DNA from: Chlorops oryzae
Lineage: Eukaryota > Arthropoda > Insecta > Diptera > Chloropidae
Length of the DNA stretch: 64,000 nt
Direction of reading: 5' to 3'
Assembly (NCBI GenBank): GCA_020466095.1
Contig: CM035809.1
Location: 28,249,563 to 28,313,562 of the forward strand
Below are positions 35,823 through 49,439 of this stretch, piece after piece (position 1 is the stretch's first letter; every line of letters starts with the position of its first letter). The position numbers and the translations under genes were made by a program. The notes below the pieces were generated by a model. The model did not search any database. It saw only the letters and a list, made by a program, of their open reading frames with translations, and was not told the DNA's origin.

Positions 35823-36080
35823 ATGAAATTGATCATCTTTTTGGGCATTTTGCTATTCTGCGTTGCTTTTTGCCATTGCGATGAATGGTGTGGTAAAAGT
35901 GCAAATTGTGACCAAACTGGTCAAGTTTGTGTTCGAGTAGGAAAAATTTGTTATCTAAAAAATAATTGGTGTGAATTCCAAGAAATGCAATGTAGTTTAC
36001 ATGAGAAAGTTACGACAGCACCTTTGAATAGTTGTGGCGGGATTGAAATTGGTAAAGCCGATACATGCAAAGATAACTAA
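35823..36080 (+). CDS. Small secreted cysteine-rich peptide, copy A
   Basis: An 85-residue single-exon protein. Residues 1-19 form a signal peptide (MKLIIFLGILLFCVAFCHC, hydrophobic core 4-15). The mature part has eight cysteines at 23, 29, 36, 43, 50, 57, 71 and 82; the middle ones repeat every seven residues. Part of it (QVCVRVGKICYLKNNWCEF) weakly recalls Kazal-type inhibitors, but the cysteine spacing does not fit that fold, so no function is assigned. An even cysteine number suggests a disulfide-bonded extracellular peptide. The ATG chosen is the first after a TATA box, and AATAAA signals follow at 36204-36216. A duplicate gene lies 20 kb downstream. Confidence 0.8.
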   Translation: MKLIIFLGILLFCVAFCHCDEWCGKSANCDQTGQVCVRVGKICYLKNNWCEFQEMQCSLHEKVTTAPLNSCGGIEIGKADTCKDN

Positions 36081-36203
36081 TCATGTCAATCGCTAGCATC
36101 AGCAGCGACAACAAGAGCGTCGGAAAAGGCAACTAACTGCCGAAATAATCAGGATATTAAATACCTCGCTTTAAGAACCTAATTTTTTGTAATGATCCTG
36201 TTG

Positions 36204-36216
36204 AATAAAGAATAAA
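36204..36216 (+). promoter_or_regulatory. Polyadenylation signals of peptide gene A
   Basis: Two close AATAAA hexamers about 125 nt after the stop codon; the first has its counterpart at 56295 in copy B. Confidence 0.6.
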
Positions 36217-36701
36217 ATAATAAAATTTCTTTTGTACTTAAAATTTATAAAGAGTAAGAAAGTGTTTAGCGTGATTTTCTTGGCAGCACTTTGAAAATAA
36301 ACAAGTTGAGTTGTGTCATAGGACACCAGATAAGAACGAAGTTCATTATGGTATTTATAAATGTTAGTAAATATAACTCGCAGCAAGGTTTTTCGCAAAA
36401 CTCAATTGTTTTTATTAATCGCAAAATATATGTATACAAGACGGCTGTTTGTTGTTTTCAACTGTTTTTAACAAGCGAAAATGCGATACAGCATATTCTG
36501 CTTAGCTGCATTCAATTATTTTCCAGACAATTTTATGCACTTACGCGAAAAACGCACCTACCCGAAATTTTTGGCTGTATTTTTGAGTAACATATCAGAA
36601 TGTCTTTAACAACACTTGAATTCTTAAAAGAACGCCGTCCAAATATTAATTTTATTAACAAATAAGTAAGAAAGCTAAAGTAGGTCAAGCCCGACTTTGA
36701 A

Positions 36702-37201
36702 ATACCCAGCGTCCCGACGTTATGAGCGCACTATGTTTTGCTTCTCTATTTATGGGCGTGGCAGTGGGGGGGCCACATAAATTATTTCCCTACACCTTTC
36801 ATTCGCCTTGGTGAACCTATGTTGCGAATTTGAAGCTTCTACGCCTTTTACTTCACAAGTTACGATAAGCCCTTATTTGTGGGCGTGGCTCAAGGAGGGC
36901 GGCGTCGATTTTTTTCCAGGATATGTCCCTTTTCGTAGTTTACCAGTACACCAAATATCAATAAAATGTGTCGAGTGGTTCGCAAGTTACAAGCATTTTA
37001 CTGAAAACACATTAAATTCATTTGTGGGCGTGGCAGTGAGCGGATGTCTTCCATTTTTAGTTAGGATCATACTCGGACCCCGATATACCTGTGTGCCACA
37101 TTTCGACTTGATTGGTCCAGCCGTTTCGGAGGAGATCCGGACACGGACGGACGGACAGACAGACGGACATGTCTAAATCGAATTTTTGATCCTGATCAAG
37201 A

Positions 37202-37232
<31 letters not shown>

Positions 37233-37299
37233 TATATCTACGGAGCGTTCTTCTGGCTGTTACAAGATACCGTAATATACGTTGCTTACGCTGGGTATA
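36702..37299 (+). repeat. TIR element with ATACCCAGCG ends
   Basis: Starts ATACCCAGCG and ends CGCTGGGTAT. Contains repeated 'gtgggcgtggc' words, 'gacggacatgtctaaatcga' and a TA run (37204-37230). It is a relative of the ACCCGACACA family. Copy B of the duplication has only its first about 190 bp (56788-56975). Confidence 0.75.
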
Positions 37300-38320
37300 A
37301 AAACAAATAAGTTCTTTGACTTACTTTCGCTACTTGAACGCATACGCTTATTACAAGTAATCGGACTCACAGGGTTGCATTTAAGTCATACATTTTCTTT
37401 ATTTCTGTCAACCTGTCATCGAAATATCAACTCTGATTTCCTTTCTTCAAAGTAGTGAGTTCGTTACTTCCTTTCAATTTTCTTTAACAGCGTTGAGCCC
37501 TCAAAGTGCTAAGTTAGATAAGCAGAATATACTGGAACTGAAAAAGCATACGTGTAAAGGGTTTTCCATCGCAAATGAGATAGTCTCGAAAATGCGAATT
37601 TTCATACATAAAGATGTTTTAAAGTATCGATATTTTTCACACGGATATTACATCCGCAGCCCCCGGAGTACAGACGATGATTTTAAATATGTTTTAATTA
37701 TGTACAAATTGACGTATGCTTTGATAGCGCAAAAAAATTATAAGCTACCTAAAATGCCCTTATATATTTGCAAAAACCTACTAATCGGAGTTATTCTGAA
37801 AACTTTCAGTCTGGCAGCACCACATATTGTTTTGTTTTGTTTGAATGCATTTATGCTTGTATGTGTCTGTGTAGTTTCTGAATTTAATAATTAATTGTTT
37901 TTTCGGGATATCGTCGGAAATAAGTGTCGCCTAAAAAAGTATAATATCTCGGCCGCATCAGCAAGTCATTTTACGTAAATATATGTATATTTCTTTCTTT
38001 TTGCAAAGGTTATTACACCCTTTTTTGCGAACTTCAATTTAGGTAACGCGGATTTTATAGCGGTTTTTCACTTTTTCTCGACTAGGTCCCCTGTCGCTAT
38101 CGTTTCATAAAGAACTTCGTTCTAAAAAAAAAACGAGATTTTCGCTAACAAGAAATTTAAAGATACTTTTTCAATATTTCCAAATATAATGCTCACGGCT
38201 AGTGCTCACTTACAAATTATCATAGTATTTAAAATAATAAGTACTTAAGGCTCAGTTACTTTTGATAGAACGTAACTTAACTTAACTTATAGAAATCTGT
38301 TTTCCACAGGTTCTTATCTT
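37300..38320. other. Noncoding, no gene seen
   Basis: AT-rich. An open frame at 37493-37894 was considered; composition is AT-driven and no homology was recognised. Confidence 0.45.
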
Positions 38321-38326
38321 AAGTCA

Positions 38327-38750
38327 AATTGATGATGATGATGGTGAGGTTAATGATGGTGTTGTTGATGGTGTTAATGGTGATGATGGTGCTGATGTTG
38401 TTGATGTTGATGTTGATGTTGTTGATGGTGATGATGATGTTACTGATGGTGTTGATGATGGTGATGATGGTGTTTAAATTTGAAAATATACCTTCCGACA
38501 GTTCTCCAGCTCTACTGAGATGACTGAGAAATTCTTCAATTCATGGCTTTATATACCTTTCCGAAATCATGAACTCAGTGAGAATTGTAAGATTTTTTTG
38601 AAAAGAATTACCATTTCTCGGAGTAGTTTTGCATTTGGAGGTAAATAATGATTGGAATTTTGTTTTCAGGACGAATACCATCAAAGGGAACTATGAGCGT
38701 ATTCAAAGGGTACTTTTGGGGGATGAAGCCCCCTTAGAAATGCGATAAAT
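38327..38750 (+). repeat. Dispersed repeat with GAT/GTT core, copy 3 (short array)
   Basis: Only about 150 bp of GAT/GTT units, then the same right flank ('aaaatataccttccgacagt', 'ggctttatat', 'accatcaaagggaactatga') ending near 38745. Confidence 0.85.
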
Positions 38751-40930
38751 CGAGTCCTAACCTAACCAAATTGACGTAAGCGACTGGGATACAAATTATA
38801 AAATTTATAGTGCAATATCTCCGTTTATATTGAGCATTTCGTCGTTATATTTTATAAGGGGGATGAGTTTCAGGCTCATCAATGTCACTTATGTATGTCC
38901 GTCAATTTGGCGGTTATGGCTCGAAATCACAAAGTAGATTGAGAAAATGGTCTCGGTGTATAGAAAATTTTCTTTTGCATGTCGTCTGCCTTTTTGAAAA
39001 TTTCCCTGTACATCGGGGCCTTCACATAACTCATGCCATCGAAAGCAATTTTTTTTTTTACCATCGTCGAATCTACGTGACAATGCTTGCCACTGCACGT
39101 TCGTTCATGGCATGGAATGCCATAAGTGATTTAACCGAAGGAATTCGCTCATTTCTTCCACGTTAGGCGAAAAGCCGCTGCAGCATCCCAAACACCGTCC
39201 GCTTCTCTTATGGCTCCACTTCTCCTTCTTTTTTTCCTTTTCCGGCCATTTCTCAGCTTTTCTCCGCTTTTCTCCTTCACGCCACGACATATTGCATGCA
39301 TGAAATGAGCGTAATTACCCGACGTCGCCAATGCTCCGCGAGAGTCTCTCATTGAATTCTGAACATGCGAGTCGGGTCAGTAAACCCAGAGAATCCCAGT
39401 GTCGTCGCCCCCCTCTTCGCACTTGGCACTTCGTAAAAAGTTCTTAATGAGCAGTAAGTAGCATTCTCATCAATCCGAGCACTTCCCCTAAGCCTCCCCC
39501 ACACCCTTTGCTATGATTTTTCTCAGTGTCATTTTCAGCGCACTTCCCATCTCGCCTGTCCGTCCGTCCGCCCATCTATCCGTCCCTCTATATTTTGTCG
39601 TTATTCATTCGCTTTTGTTTTATTTTATTATCTTGACCTGCGACTTTGACTTAACACGGCAAGTGCGCAGTCGCGCACGACATGACGCGACGCGACGCGA
39701 CGTGTGACTGAACCTCCTCGTCTCCATGCGATGTGTGCTAAAGTCTCAGCCTTAGCTCGCAGCTCTGCAAAATACCAGCGAGCGTGTGGCTTTCATTTGC
39801 CCCTCTGACCGATCGCAGCCCTTTACGGTTATTGCCATTGTCTTTGTTGTATTTATTGTTGTTGTTGTTCGCATTGTAATTGTTTTTCTTTTTTTTTTTC
39901 GTTTTCTTTTCAAGCTCATTTTCAATTGTTCTGTTCAGTTTGGCTCTGTTCTTTTCCCCGGCTCGGTTCTTGCCACGGTAAGACAATAATTTTGCCTTCT
40001 CCCATTACGAATGGAGTAAGCAATTTTTTCGGAGCGACGTCTTCTTTTGTGCCAAGGTAGGCGGCATGTGGCAGGCGGTGGCAGTCACCCAGTCGAGCGC
40101 ACTCATTCAGTCATTCATCCATCCGTTTGCCAGTCCATTATCCATTATGTAACGAAAAGAAGACCAGCTACGCGGAAAACAATAAATTCTGGGGTTCAAT
40201 GTTTTACTGTCGACCTAGTAAAATCAGGCGTGATTAATAGTCCAATGGGTTCGTGGCTTCTAAGCAAGTGTTTCGTTTTTTCTTCTTCACGGGTTCCTCT
40301 CAATTTGTGCAGCCGCATATAATTCGCTTCTTCGAAATATTAAAAAAAAAAACAAAAAGATATTTTAAGTTATTAAGTACTTAAGCACAAAGCTTAGCTT
40401 ATCGTCCCCTTTAAATTAAATATTCATAATTTTTTATGCTCGAGAGGATGAGGTGCAAATAAAAGAAAATATCCCTTATGAGATTTTTCGATTTGAAATG
40501 CTCCGGTGTTGCCAGTTTATAAACTATACGGGAAATCACCCTACATAAAGCAACATTTTTGGGTCTAAGCGGCGACCTAAGAGAGAATTCTCTAAGGAGA
40601 TTTTTGAGGTTCTAAATTTTTGATTTCAGAAGATTTCAAAATCAGCTCAAAGGGCATTTCGAACTCATTTTGAGGCATTCATTATAGAAAATGAGAGCCA
40701 AAGATAAGCCGAAGGCCTCTGTTGCCAGTGCTCCTAGCATGTAAGGTAAAAATCATTTTATAACTTTCATTTTGAAAAATAAAAAAAATAAGAGCCAAAA
40801 GGTCTGGCGGGTTGCGGCATCATGAAAGGAATTTTTGAATTTTGTTCATTTTTCGATTGGTTTTAGATTTTAAGTTTGAACAGTCCTTGAAATATCCATG
40901 AAAATCCTTTTTTAATAGGCCTTCTTTCAA
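38751..40930. other. Noncoding, no gene seen
   Basis: The GC-moderate part, 39100-40330, contains GT/TTG-rich and 'gacgcgacgcgacgcgacgtg' runs (39676-39702). No gene structure supported. Confidence 0.4.
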
Positions 40931-41633
40931 AATCTTATATCTCAAAAACTAATTAAGACAAGAAGATGAAACAAACGTTGGTTGATTGCTAATATAACAG
41001 GAAATCAAAAAAATTTTTTAAAAATTTTTACACTGAGAAAAATTTTCCCGCAAAACTAAAAAGAAAATTAAAAAATTTTTTTTCAGTGTATTTCCAGTTT
41101 CGCGCCACTCTGAAATTTTTTTTAAAAATACCTCTAAGTATTTGCTTTCAATTAAAAAAAAGTTTCATTCAAATAAAATGGAGCAACAGTGAGATATTCA
41201 AAAAATTACCAGTGCACATTGATGCTCCCAGTACTAATATCCAGTACAAATGTGCGAAAATGATACAAAACACATAATTCATACGGCATGTTTTTAAAAA
41301 TTCAATATCTCCAGAAATAATAAAGATAAGAAGATGAAACAAACGTTGGTTGATTGCTAATATAACAGGAAATCAAAAAAATTTTTTTTTAATTTTTACA
41401 CTGAGAAAAATTTTCCCACAAAACTAAAAAGAAAATTTTAACAATTTTTTTCAGTGTATTCCCAGTTTGCCGCCACTCTAAAAATTTTTTTTTTAAATAC
41501 CTCTTAGTATTTGCTTTCAATAAAAAAAAGTTTAATTCAAATAAAATGGAGCAACAGTGAGATATTCAAAAAAATACAAGGGCACATACACAGATGCTCT
41601 AGTACAAATGTGCGAAAATGATACAAAACACAT
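40931..41633 (+). repeat. 368-bp tandem duplication
   Basis: 'agaagatgaaacaaacgttg' occurs at 40961 and 41329, and the whole 368-bp unit is repeated, each with ACACTGAGAAAAA...TTTTTCAGTGTA inverted words (41029-41091, 41398-41457). A third partial unit resumes at 42042 after an insertion. Confidence 0.85.
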
Positions 41634-42037
41634 CCCTGCAGAAATATGGACTGAACCAAGTGTAGCCTTCTTTCAGTCTTTCATGTACTAGTCCCCTCAT
41701 GATTCCACTTCTAATGCATTCAACTGACCTTTTTAACATGGGCCTGTCATTGGAGAGGGACTAGTCCCCAAAACGGCTGATCATAGGCCAATTGTCGTAA
41801 TTTTGTCTGGTTTTAAGATAGTCAAATAAGGAAAATAAAAAACTAATTTCTTATACATATATATTCTAAGCTAATAAAAGTGTCATTTACAGACTAACCT
41901 TAAGCCAACGCGTTTATTACCGACCTCCGGCTAGCCGAATTCGATGGAGCGAACTGCCAATAATATAACCGGTACGATTTGGACCGGTCGAAGGCTAGTC
42001 CTTCTTAGGAAATTGACCGGATCCGATTACTGCAGGG
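41634..42037. repeat. TIR element CCCTGCAG...CTGCAGGG, inserted in tandem repeat
   Basis: A 404-bp element with 8-bp inverted ends. The neighbouring repeat unit (41273-41290) shows the uninterrupted sequence, consistent with insertion and a 2-bp AT duplication. Contains the palindrome GGGACTAGTCCC. A longer relative is at 47770-48646. Confidence 0.7.
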
Positions 42038-43470
42038 ATTAATCATATGGCATGTTTTTAAAAATTCAAATATCTCCAGAAATAATTAAGATAAAAAGGT
42101 GAAAAAAACGATGACTTATTGTTAGTAAAACAAGGAATATAGAAAATTTAAAACTTCCTTATTTTCATCACGAAAAGTGCCCATTTAAAGTGCTAAGAAA
42201 TCTTCCCTAGAGTCTGTGGAAGCAAAATTGTCCCATAAAATTGAATGATGAAGACGTTGGCCTATTTAAAGAAAGCAATTTTGACTTCTTAATATTGTCA
42301 AAGCTCTTTCGACGGTTTCAATTTCTTGTTCTGCCATGATTAATTGACGTAACTCCATGCAGACTGCGAGTTTAATTAGATGCGTTAGCCTCCTCTTTGG
42401 ACGCGTGAGCTTTGACAATTTTTTATTGTTATTTTTTGTTTTATTATTTTTGTATAATTTATCAAGCTCATCGCTCAACACGACGTGACACAAATTTTAA
42501 TAAAAAAGAATCGAATCTGAGAGGCTCTTTCGAAATAAAACGCCGGAAGACACGGACAACACACCGGAGAACAGAGAATGGAGAACAGAGAATGGATGAA
42601 TGGACAATGGGCAGCGAGCAAGCAATTCGTGATGGGCCTCATCATTCATATTCCACGTGAGTTCCCAAAAGATTTAGAACGCGCGCTGGCATCGAAAGCA
42701 AGAGTAATTGCGTGTCACAGCCGCAAAAGGTCATCACAAAAGTCAACGATCGATTGTGACGATGGACGTGGAAAGCTTTTTGTTTTTTTTTTTTTGTTTT
42801 TTAATCGATTAAATTGAATCCGAGGGAATTTGGGGGATACCGTTTTCGGCTTCCCTTCCTTCTGATGTCTTCAGCTGGCGCTTGGCACGCGCCAGCTTCA
42901 AAGTTCCATGAGGAAAATAAATCATCGCGTATTCTCAGTGTCCTCTCGATTGTGACAAATTGTGACTTATTAATCACGCTCATACATGCCCATGCCGCAC
43001 ACATGCACTCTTTGCCGTATGGCTCTATGGGTACGGGCAACTTTCTCTCCTGACAAAATTCAGATCTTTTATGCTGTCGTGTCGTGTCGTGTCCGACGTG
43101 TAACTACAAATTCGTGCTGGGTGTATGACAGAACATCGCCTTTGTATTCGTTCGCCATCTGCCGTTCTTCTTCGTGATTCTGTCATACTCGTCATGCGGC
43201 CGGGTGCGAAGTATTAACCCTTATAAGTTGCTAGTTTGAAGCTTTAAATATTGAAAAAAAAAAAATTTCCTCAAAGAATTTTCGAAAATTGTGGTCGAGA
43301 TTAACCCCGCATTAGGCGGATATGGCCATATTTTGTCACGGCTTGACTTTTGAGTCATCAGAGACTTTGTATTAAGGATGGACTGAAAAAATCGATTCTT
43401 TAAATTATCGATATTTTTTAACATCGATACGAAATTATGAGTGGTATTTTTCATTTCGATATATCGGAAC
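42038..43470. other. Noncoding; end of tandem repeat, then unique
   Basis: 42042-42130 is a partial third unit of the 368-bp repeat. From 42240 to 43200 the DNA is GC-moderate without a recognisable gene. Confidence 0.45.
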
Positions 43471-43475
43471 TCGAT

Positions 43476-43890
43476 AGAAATATTCGATATATCGATTTAT
43501 TTTTCCGATAAATAAATATCGATAATGTTTTGAGTCGATTTTATCGAAGTCGAAATATCCTAATATTCAACCAAATTCCATTAAGCTTCCTAGAATTATA
43601 GCCGAAAGAAAAGAAATATTCGATATATCGATTTATTTTTCCGATAAATAAATATCGATAATATTTTGAGTCGATTTTATCGAAGTCGAAATATCCCAAT
43701 ATTCAACCAAATTTCATTAAGCTTCCGAGAATTATAGCCGAAACAAAAGAAATATTCGATATATCGATTTATTCTTCCGATAAATAAATATTAATAATGC
43801 TTTGAGTCCATTTTATCGAAGTCGCAATATCCCTATATGCAACAAAATTTCATTAAGCTTCCTAGAATTATAGCCGAAAGAAAATAAATA
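43476..43890 (+). repeat. 136-bp tandem repeat, 3 units
   Basis: 'tattcgatatatcgattta' starts at 43481, 43617 and 43753, an exact 136-bp period. Each unit is rich in TCGAT and ATCGATA words. Confidence 0.93.
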
Positions 43891-43892
43891 TT

Positions 43893-44115
43893 CAGGGGTG
43901 ACACAAAATCCGATAACTGTCGGAATCGGAATAAAAACCGATCGAAATTTCATACAGAATTTATGAATTTTGTTGTTTTTGGTTTTGAATTGGAACTATT
44001 ATCGGTTCGTAATTGCACAGAACCCTATTTTATCCAGATTTCTATGGAATATATATGAAAATTCAGGCAACTTAAATTCCAATTCCGAAAGCTATCGGAT
44101 TCTGTGAAACCCCTG
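43893..44115. repeat. hAT-like MITE, CAGGG-type ends (copy 3)
   Basis: CAGGGGTGACACAAAATCC ... GGATTCTGTGAAACCCCTG. It sits at the end of the 136-bp array. Confidence 0.72.
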
Positions 44116-44660
44116 AATATATGCATGGGCAATTCATAAGTTCTAAAGACGCGAGCTTTCCTTACAGAACTAAAAATTACCTTTTTGAAGATACTCCATG
44201 GAATCTTCCCCCTTCGCTGTGAAAAGGTTAAGGAACAACCGTAATGCAGAAAGGCAGGCATCTTTGAGCGTTGTTTGTAGCATCTTGAATTGACGCCGCG
44301 GCGTGTCGAAATCTTATCTTCGACGAGTTGTATGGAAACACGTTCGCGAATTCACGCCATGACACACGAAGCAAGATGTGGCAGTAGTGCCAAGTGCTAA
44401 GCTGACGAAACTTGCTCCTGAAATTGTGTTTTCGATAGTTTAGCATTCACCTTATCTGTGGGCTTTGCTAGTGGGCTAGGGAAACACAACGACTCCACTA
44501 AATGCGATTATGAATTGGACCGCCTCGGGCGATTCAAAGGCAAGCCTTCGAATGTATGGCGGACCTGTTTTTAATCAACGGATCTGCATCCCTTTTTCAT
44601 TTTTCAGATAGTTCAGTTTACTGCAGTTTTTAGCTAAATGAATTTTTATCGATAGGCGAT
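44116..44660. other. Noncoding, no gene seen
   Basis: No supported feature between the MITE and the next repeat. Confidence 0.5.
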
Positions 44661-45155
44661 CGAGAGCCCGATGCGAGAGCGCGAGACGAGACGCACACAA
44701 ATTTCAAAACATTCAATCGTATGGTTCAAGCTCCAATGTATCGCACCGCGAGACCTCGTAGCGAGAAAATTTTGAAAAATTGAATATTTCTCGTTGCGAG
44801 GCAATTGGACAGGGGTTAATGATGTAGCTATTTTTTGAGTACTCGCTATTGGGTACTCGTTTAAACTAATAAAACAAAAACTGTTCTGTTCCGTAAAAAA
44901 GAGCTTTTAAAATATTTCGCGGGCTTTGGTTCATTGCGAAAATTTTTTGAAAATTTTGAATTAAAATTTAAACTCAAGCGATTACATACAATTTTTATGA
45001 GTACTCGGTACTCGTTAGATTGGTACTCGGTTCAAATATTGCTTCACTAGAACCGAAATTATGCTATCATCTGCGCGACGCAACTCTCATTGGATATTGA
45101 AATGCGTCGCGCACTCTCGCATCGGGCACTCGCAATATTGGATTTTGGGCTTTAA
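44661..45155 (+). repeat. TIR element 'AAGCCCAAAATCCAAC' (copy 2, left end lost)
   Basis: Matches 51170-51674 from 'gcgagacgagacgcacacaa' to 'ttggattttgggctttaa'. It ends about 100 bp downstream of the stop codon of the ATP synthase gene. Confidence 0.8.
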
Positions 45156-45200
45156 GGAGGGGAAGTAGCAGCAGTAGGAATACGGACCGATACAAAACAA

Positions 45201-45206
45201 TTTATT
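45201..45206 (-). promoter_or_regulatory. Polyadenylation signal of ATP synthase beta gene
   Basis: AATAAA on the minus strand about 50 nt past the stop codon. Confidence 0.65.
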
Positions 45207-45257
45207 AAGACAAACAATCGGAGTCCTTGAGACACACAAAAAACTTCGTATTTAGAT

Positions 45258-47189
<1,932 letters not shown>

Positions 47190-47384
47190 TTCGTTTGAGC
47201 TGACAGCGGCAAATTAATTTCAAATACGATGTGAAAAAAAAATCCTTAAAATTTTTTTGAGCAAACAATTTACACAATGCCTACTGAAAGGACGAAATAA
47301 ATTATTTAAAAAAAAAAAAAAAAGGGAAATGACTTCCGAGGGCACTAGGTTTTAAAATTGAGCAGAGCGAATTCATAAACCTAC
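47190..47384. other. ATP synthase beta upstream region
   Basis: AT-rich with a poly-A/T run at 47308-47324. No clear TATA box was identified on the minus strand. Confidence 0.4.
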
Positions 47385-47557
47385 TAGGGGTATTCACAAA
47401 GGCTTGTGAAAAAACGATGGAAAGTCGGAAAATCGGAAAATTGCGACTTCTTCAAAAATTTTAAAACTTTTTTGGAATCTTGCACAACTTTTTAAGCAGA
47501 TAAAATGTTCCGATTTTCCGACTTTACTATTTTGCGACGCGTTTGTGAATACCCCTA
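47385..47557. repeat. MITE with TAGGGGTATTCACAAAGGC ends (copy 3)
   Basis: A 173-bp copy about 200 bp upstream of the ATP synthase start codon, with ends matching 22222-22386. Confidence 0.82.
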
Positions 47558-47971
47558 TTGCAATCAAAAAAGTTTCCGGTTTTTTTTTTTGGAAAGGAAA
47601 CCAAACCGCTTTACTCCATTGGCAGTCTCTATTTATCACTTTTCGGAAAAAATTGAATTGACTCATCGAGTACACTATGAGTAGCCACTCTACACTGACA
47701 GTGGAACAGATGAACTCAGATGAACTCAGATGAGTCATATGCAGACATTTGCTTAATCAATTAACGAAACCCTGCAGGAAGCCTGTCGGCACATGACCCA
47801 ATGTCTACAATGAGTCAATAGGTATAGTTCATCTCTGTCGACCATGTCAACAAGAAGTCTATATATTTAATACTTTTGAGTTTTTGCTCCATTGAATGCG
47901 ATAGAAACAATCAACGAGGTTTCTACAGCAAGATTTCATTCATTTAACATATTTGCTGAACACATCTCAGA

Positions 47972-48043
47972 GGCCTCAATAGCATAGAGCATTCGTTCCC
48001 GCCCAGCAGTCTGAAGGTTCCCGGTTCAAACCACAGCGAAGGC
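47972..48043 (+). other. tRNA-like / SINE-head sequence
   Basis: Has a B-box GGTTCAAACC at 48023-48032, an A-box-like ATAGCATAGAGC about 40 nt upstream, and TCTGAAGG between. The acceptor stem does not pair, so it is not a working tRNA. Confidence 0.5.
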
Positions 48044-48343
48044 GGATGAAAATGAAATGAAAATGTGTTTTATAAAAATAATTTAATCAATTCTTCCGGC
48101 TTAAGGTCAATGCATTTCTGTTATGAAAACTAATTTAAAAATAATTTAAAATAAAACAATTCCTACGCTCAGATATGGAAAAGCAAATCATATGCATAAA
48201 AGTCTTTCAAAAAATCATGTCTTGGATTGAAAAAATTTTTAATTTGTTACCATAAATATTTTTCCTGAAAGCTTTTTGGTTTTCTAACTATTATATACTT
48301 TAAAAAAAGTAAATAAACAAAAAAAAAAAAAAAAAGAAATCCA

Positions 48344-48413
48344 GTGGCTCGCGCGAGATTTGAACCCACGATCTTCAGAGAGCTCAAGGCAAGCACTCAA
48401 CGCATTGAACCAC
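48344..48413 (-). other. tRNA-like / SINE-head sequence, opposite strand
   Basis: The minus strand reads a perfect B-box GGTTCAAATC with a foldable T arm (GTGGG/CTCGC), and TCTGAAG as in the plus-strand relative. It runs into poly-T at 48320-48335, like a Pol III stop. The 5' acceptor strand is missing. Confidence 0.55.
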
Positions 48414-48739
48414 CATAGTCATACGCATAGCTCTTGCTATTGACGTACTAAAATAAATGCCTTCATAATGGTTCCCTTGTCAATAGCATGTCTATTGTTT
48501 GTCTCCACTATTGGTGGCTTTGCAATGACAAGCAATGTTAATTGTCTATAGCGGTTTGCATTGCGATGGGCATAATTGGTCAATAGTACTGTTGACGCGG
48601 ACAGTAGAAAAAGAGTATAGATTCACTACTGTCATTTCCTGCAGGGAACGTATGAAGGTAACAATTGACCTTCTTCTTTAAGCTTTCATTTAACGAAAAA
48701 TATTCTACAGATCGAAGAGAGGATTTTTCAATGAACATA

Positions 48740-49430
48740 CATACAACAGACCCTTGTACTAGAGGTACCCTTAAAAATAGACCATTTAAGTCATTCTCGA
48801 TCTAACTCAGATCGTTACGAATACGCCCCCGCAAAAGGACAGTTTTTGAAAAGTTAGGAGCCCGTTGACGCTAGCTTAGAGTTTAATAGTGAATAATTGG
48901 GTAAAAATCAAACCGGAAGTTTGTTGGGTAATTTTCTGGGTAGCAATGTACGAAAGGGTGACCTTGTGAACATGATGCAGCGGTTACTAGGAACCCTTGG
49001 TCGTGCCTGGTCTTTGGGAAGCCCCTTAGAGTATCGCTGGGAGTATTGATTGCGATTGATTAGTTGAGGATGGCAGTCGATCTTTCATGAGATAAAATTG
49101 ATACCTGGCCCTGGGTTTATCAGTCATGCCCTAGAAATCGAATCCCCATAAAAAATTCGAAATAGCTTAAAATTTATATTGAATTCTTATTGATTTCGAT
49201 TTTTTTTTATTCGGATTCGATTTCTAGAGCATGCCTGAATGACTCGAAAACCCAACATGATATCCTCGTGAACACGATGACCAAATTTCGTTGAGATAGC
49301 AGAACTTTTTTGATACGAAAACTGCATGAAATCAGACTGAAAGACGGATAGATGGACAGACAGATGGATATGGCTAAATCGATTCTCCTGGTGACGCTGA
49401 TTACTTCTATGTATGATTCTACCTGCAAGA
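48740..49430 (+). repeat. Decayed copy of the ACCCGACACA-type element
   Basis: 'cagacccttgtactagaggt' at the left and 'ctcctggtgacgctgatta' near 49386 identify the family. It is interrupted and diverged, and contains a separate palindromic insert at 49121-49238. Confidence 0.7.
49121..49238. repeat. Palindromic insert with GCATGCTCTAGAAATCGAAT ends
   Basis: The left end is CATGCCCTAGAAATCGAATC and the right end the near-inverse GATTCGATTTCTAGAGCATG. About 118 bp and strongly self-complementary. A related half is in the hAT relic near 28045-28080. Confidence 0.6.
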
Positions 49431-49439
49431 CCCATATGT

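Larger units (their letters stand above)
35439..36890 (+). repeat. Segmental duplication, copy A
   Basis: About 1.45 kb nearly identical to 55527-56975, from 'gatttccatattccaaatta' through the peptide gene to the start of a TIR repeat. Differences are scattered at a few percent. Confidence 0.93.
47770..48646. repeat. TIR element CCCTGCAGGAA with two inverted tRNA-like segments
   Basis: Starts CCCTGCAGGAA and ends TTCCTGCAGGG, 877 bp. Inside, tRNA-like sequences at 47972-48043 (+) and 48344-48413 (-) face each other across an AT-rich middle. Related ends occur at 41634-42037. Flanking bases AA on both sides may be a 2-bp duplication. Confidence 0.6.

Noticed and set aside
37493..37894. 133-codon frame
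   Set aside because: No ATG at its start, AT-driven composition, no recognisable family.
48344..48413. Functional tRNA gene
   Set aside because: T arm and B-box are good, but the 5' acceptor strand is missing; a SINE head or relic is more likely.
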